This document shows positions 62,791 through 64,000 of a stretch of DNA of 64,000 bases, one piece after another. The position numbers and the translations under genes are program-made. The stretch spans positions 124,001 to 188,000 of the forward strand of contig JACJZW010000001.1 of assembly GCA_020635355.1 (NCBI GenBank), written 5' to 3'. Every line of letters begins with the position of its first letter. Positions within the stretch are counted from its first letter, which is position 1. The notes beneath the pieces were generated by a model that searched no databases, was not told where the DNA came from, and saw only the letters and a program-made list of their open reading frames with translations. The stretch is from Flavobacteriales bacterium (GTDB taxonomy: Bacteria; Bacteroidota; Bacteroidia; NS11-12g; UBA9320).

Positions 62791-63662
62791 TCGAAGATGC
62801 CTGAAATTAAAAGGATGGAAAGCACAGCGAACAGTAGACCAATCAGGTTCCGATTGTTGAGTCGCTCTTTGAAGAAAAGAATGGAGATCAGGGTCGACAG
62901 CAGCACAATTCCTACGTTGTTGATGGGAAAGATTCTGGACGTGGCTAAAAACCCGGAATGCAGGGCGGCAATCACAAAGTAGATGCTGAAGAAGTTGGGG
63001 ATCCCCAATAAAATTCCGGCATAGACGCCGTTGGCAGTAATCCGTATCCGACCTCGAATGAGCCGAATCATCATCACAACTATGCCCCAAGCCGCAGCCG
63101 AAGCAAAAATTAAGATGGCCGGGACCACTTCGGATAAACCGGTTGGCAAATCGCGCTCTACGAGGGAGAGAAATAGGTCGATGGTACCTGAACCCAGAAA
63201 AACCAGGAAGGGCAACCACATGGATGGATGATCAATTTTTTCACCGTGAATGGTCTTTCGGGCGATGAGATAAACACTTGTCAAGCTCAGAATGATTCCT
63301 GCGAGCAGGAGCAGGGTAGTGGGTTCTCCGAGATAGATCAAGGCGAAAATCACCGGAAATACGACTCCCATTTTAGCGGCCACAACCGATACACTGATGC
63401 CTGATCGCTGTGCGGTTACTGCCATGCCCATGAAAACCAGGATGAACAAAGCCCCGAGGGCCACTGACATTCTAAACCAAGCCGCCTCCAGGTCAATTGG
63501 AAAGGGTTTACCCATGAATTGAAGGGTGATCAGGCCCGTGATCACGCAGGTAATATAGTTTACGGTAATGGCCAACTGATTATCGATTTGATGATTTCCG
63601 ATTAGCCTGAACACCACGTTGATCACGGATGACATGGCGATGCTGAGTATCAAAAAAATCAT
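62787..63662 (-). CDS. EamA/DMT-family transporter
   Basis: 291 residues with ten hydrophobic segments in two repeated halves (FILVFMGMAVTAQRSGISVSVVAAKMGVVFPVIFALIYLGE and FPINNVGIVLLSTLISILFFKERLNN, quoted in part). This is the drug/metabolite transporter superfamily; the substrate is unknown. The ATG overlaps the ribD stop (ATGA). The downstream gene starts at the TTGA overlap. Being with ribD, a flavin or precursor role is conceivable but not supported by sequence. Confidence 0.9.
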   Translation of the reverse strand: MIFLILSIAMSSVINVVFRLIGNHQIDNQLAITVNYITCVITGLITLQFMGKPFPIDLEAAWFRMSVALGALFILVFMGMAVTAQRSGISVSVVAAKMGVVFPVIFALIYLGEPTTLLLLAGIILSLTSVYLIARKTIHGEKIDHPSMWLPFLVFLGSGTIDLFLSLVERDLPTGLSEVVPAILIFASAAAWGIVVMMIRLIRGRIRITANGVYAGILLGIPNFFSIYFVIAALHSGFLATSRIFPINNVGIVLLSTLISILFFKERLNNRNLIGLLFAVLSILLISGIFD

Positions 63663-64000
63663 TTGGGTCGATAGAAATTGATGCGATCAGCGTCCATCTC
63701 AATGGAATCCACTAATAAATCAGGTGGGATCACGGGACTCTTAATACCATCTTCCCAACGCATCGGGGAGATGATTTCAATGGCTTCGTCCCACATCTCG
63801 GTCAGAAGGAAATTGCTCAACACTTCGGCACCGCCCTCAACTAAAACCTGGGTATACTGGTGTTCGAAACAGAGATCGGTTAGTTGTTGAAAGGTAGTAC
63901 GTATATCGCCCGAAAGCACCGTGGTTTTGCCTTCATCATTCAGGAGATTGAGCGATGTGGGCAGATCTCCTTCATGAGATAAGATGATCCGATGAGGCGA
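63659..64000 (-). CDS. ribD: RibD C-terminal reductase domain (5' end outside window)
   Basis: The frame is open to the window edge (SPHRIILSHEGDLPTSLNLL at the visible N-side) and ~113 codons are seen. The motif QVLVEGGAEVLSNFLLTEMWDEAI is the substrate-binding loop of the RibD reductase domain (VEGGA), followed by a closing part ending INFYRPK. RibD deaminates and reduces the pyrimidine precursor in riboflavin synthesis. The N-terminal deaminase lies outside the window. It heads the six-gene operon visible here. Confidence 0.85.
   Translation of the reverse strand, partial: SPHRIILSHEGDLPTSLNLLNDEGKTTVLSGDIRTTFQQLTDLCFEHQYTQVLVEGGAEVLSNFLLTEMWDEAIEIISPMRWEDGIKSPVIPPDLLVDSIEMDADRINFYRPK

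Noticed and set aside
62791..63219. Extension of the YigZ-type frame upstream to 63219
   Set aside because: This region is the antisense-free coding sequence of the EamA transporter in another frame; the YigZ family N-terminus starts at the TTG at 62790.

Overview
The window looks like a chromosomal segment of a Bacteroidota bacterium, most probably of the Flavobacteriales. The signs are type IX secretion (T9SS) cargo of both sorting types (C-terminal type A tails and gliding-motility CHU_C tails), a PorP/SprF protein, DUF5723, DUF5683, DUF5916 and DUF4249 proteins, an ECF sigma/FecR/TonB-receptor cassette, many SpI-type lipoproteins, promoter-like TAnnTTTG elements and almost no Shine-Dalgarno sequences. 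Base composition looks moderate (mid-40s % GC by eye, not computed). I found no rRNA, tRNA, CRISPR array, prophage or intact insertion sequence.

Layout. 0-7.3 kb: the tail of a T9SS type A protein, a small lipoprotein, a PKD/CHU_C adhesin, DinB, START-like and PAP2 proteins and a GT39-type glycosyltransferase. 7.3-15.1 kb, mostly minus strand: an overlapping operon of free-Met-sulfoxide reductase, AtoE-type transporter, GT-C-like membrane protein and MiaE, then a PhnP-like hydrolase, a membrane patatin and PorP/SprF. 15.1-21.2 kb: CCA-adding-type enzyme, an acidic pRiA4b-like protein coupled to miaA, and an overlapping lipoprotein/DUF5723 pair. 21.3-27.1 kb: small housekeeping and stress-type genes (DUF3052, DUF2306, YARHG, YdeI, DUF1801, DinB, haem-binding, SixA, lipoprotein). 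27.2-34.4 kb: priA, trxB, etfBA with a bifunctional-nuclease gene, TPR and hotdog proteins. 35.7-41.0 kb: ECF sigma, mini anti-sigma-like peptide, FecR, TonB receptor and DUF4249, a cell-surface-signalling import locus. 41.0-50.1 kb: saccharopine dehydrogenase-like, cdd, argS, thioredoxin-like, oligopeptide-binding lipoprotein, UPF0173, parA, parB and DUF5683. 50.1-59.0 kb, the most accessory part: DUF5916, an AT-richer T9SS protein flanked by a duplicated MFS 3' end, an OFA-type MFS gene, a ~0.6 kb repeat array, a mini CHU_C protein and 3-hydroxybutyryl-CoA dehydrogenase. 59.0-64 kb: a tightly packed minus-strand operon running ribD, EamA, yigZ, T9SS metallopeptidase, pterin dehydratase, polysaccharide deacetylase-like.

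Most interesting signals: (1) a 52-codon anti-sigma N-domain-like ORF followed by two tandem hairpins between the sigma and FecR genes; (2) a remnant of a second MFS transporter C-terminus, 14 of 17 codons matching, on the far side of a T9SS gene, marking an insertion or duplication scar; (3) a four-copy intergenic array with a hairpin of conserved design at 56.1-56.7 kb; (4) perfect tandem hairpins with UACG and UUGC loops at 58.9 kb; (5) a G-quadruplex-type (ATGGGGG)4 tract at 42.85 kb; (6) repeated TTGA start/stop overlaps and -7 elements lying 5-10 nt from start codons, which suggest leaderless or near-leaderless mRNAs.
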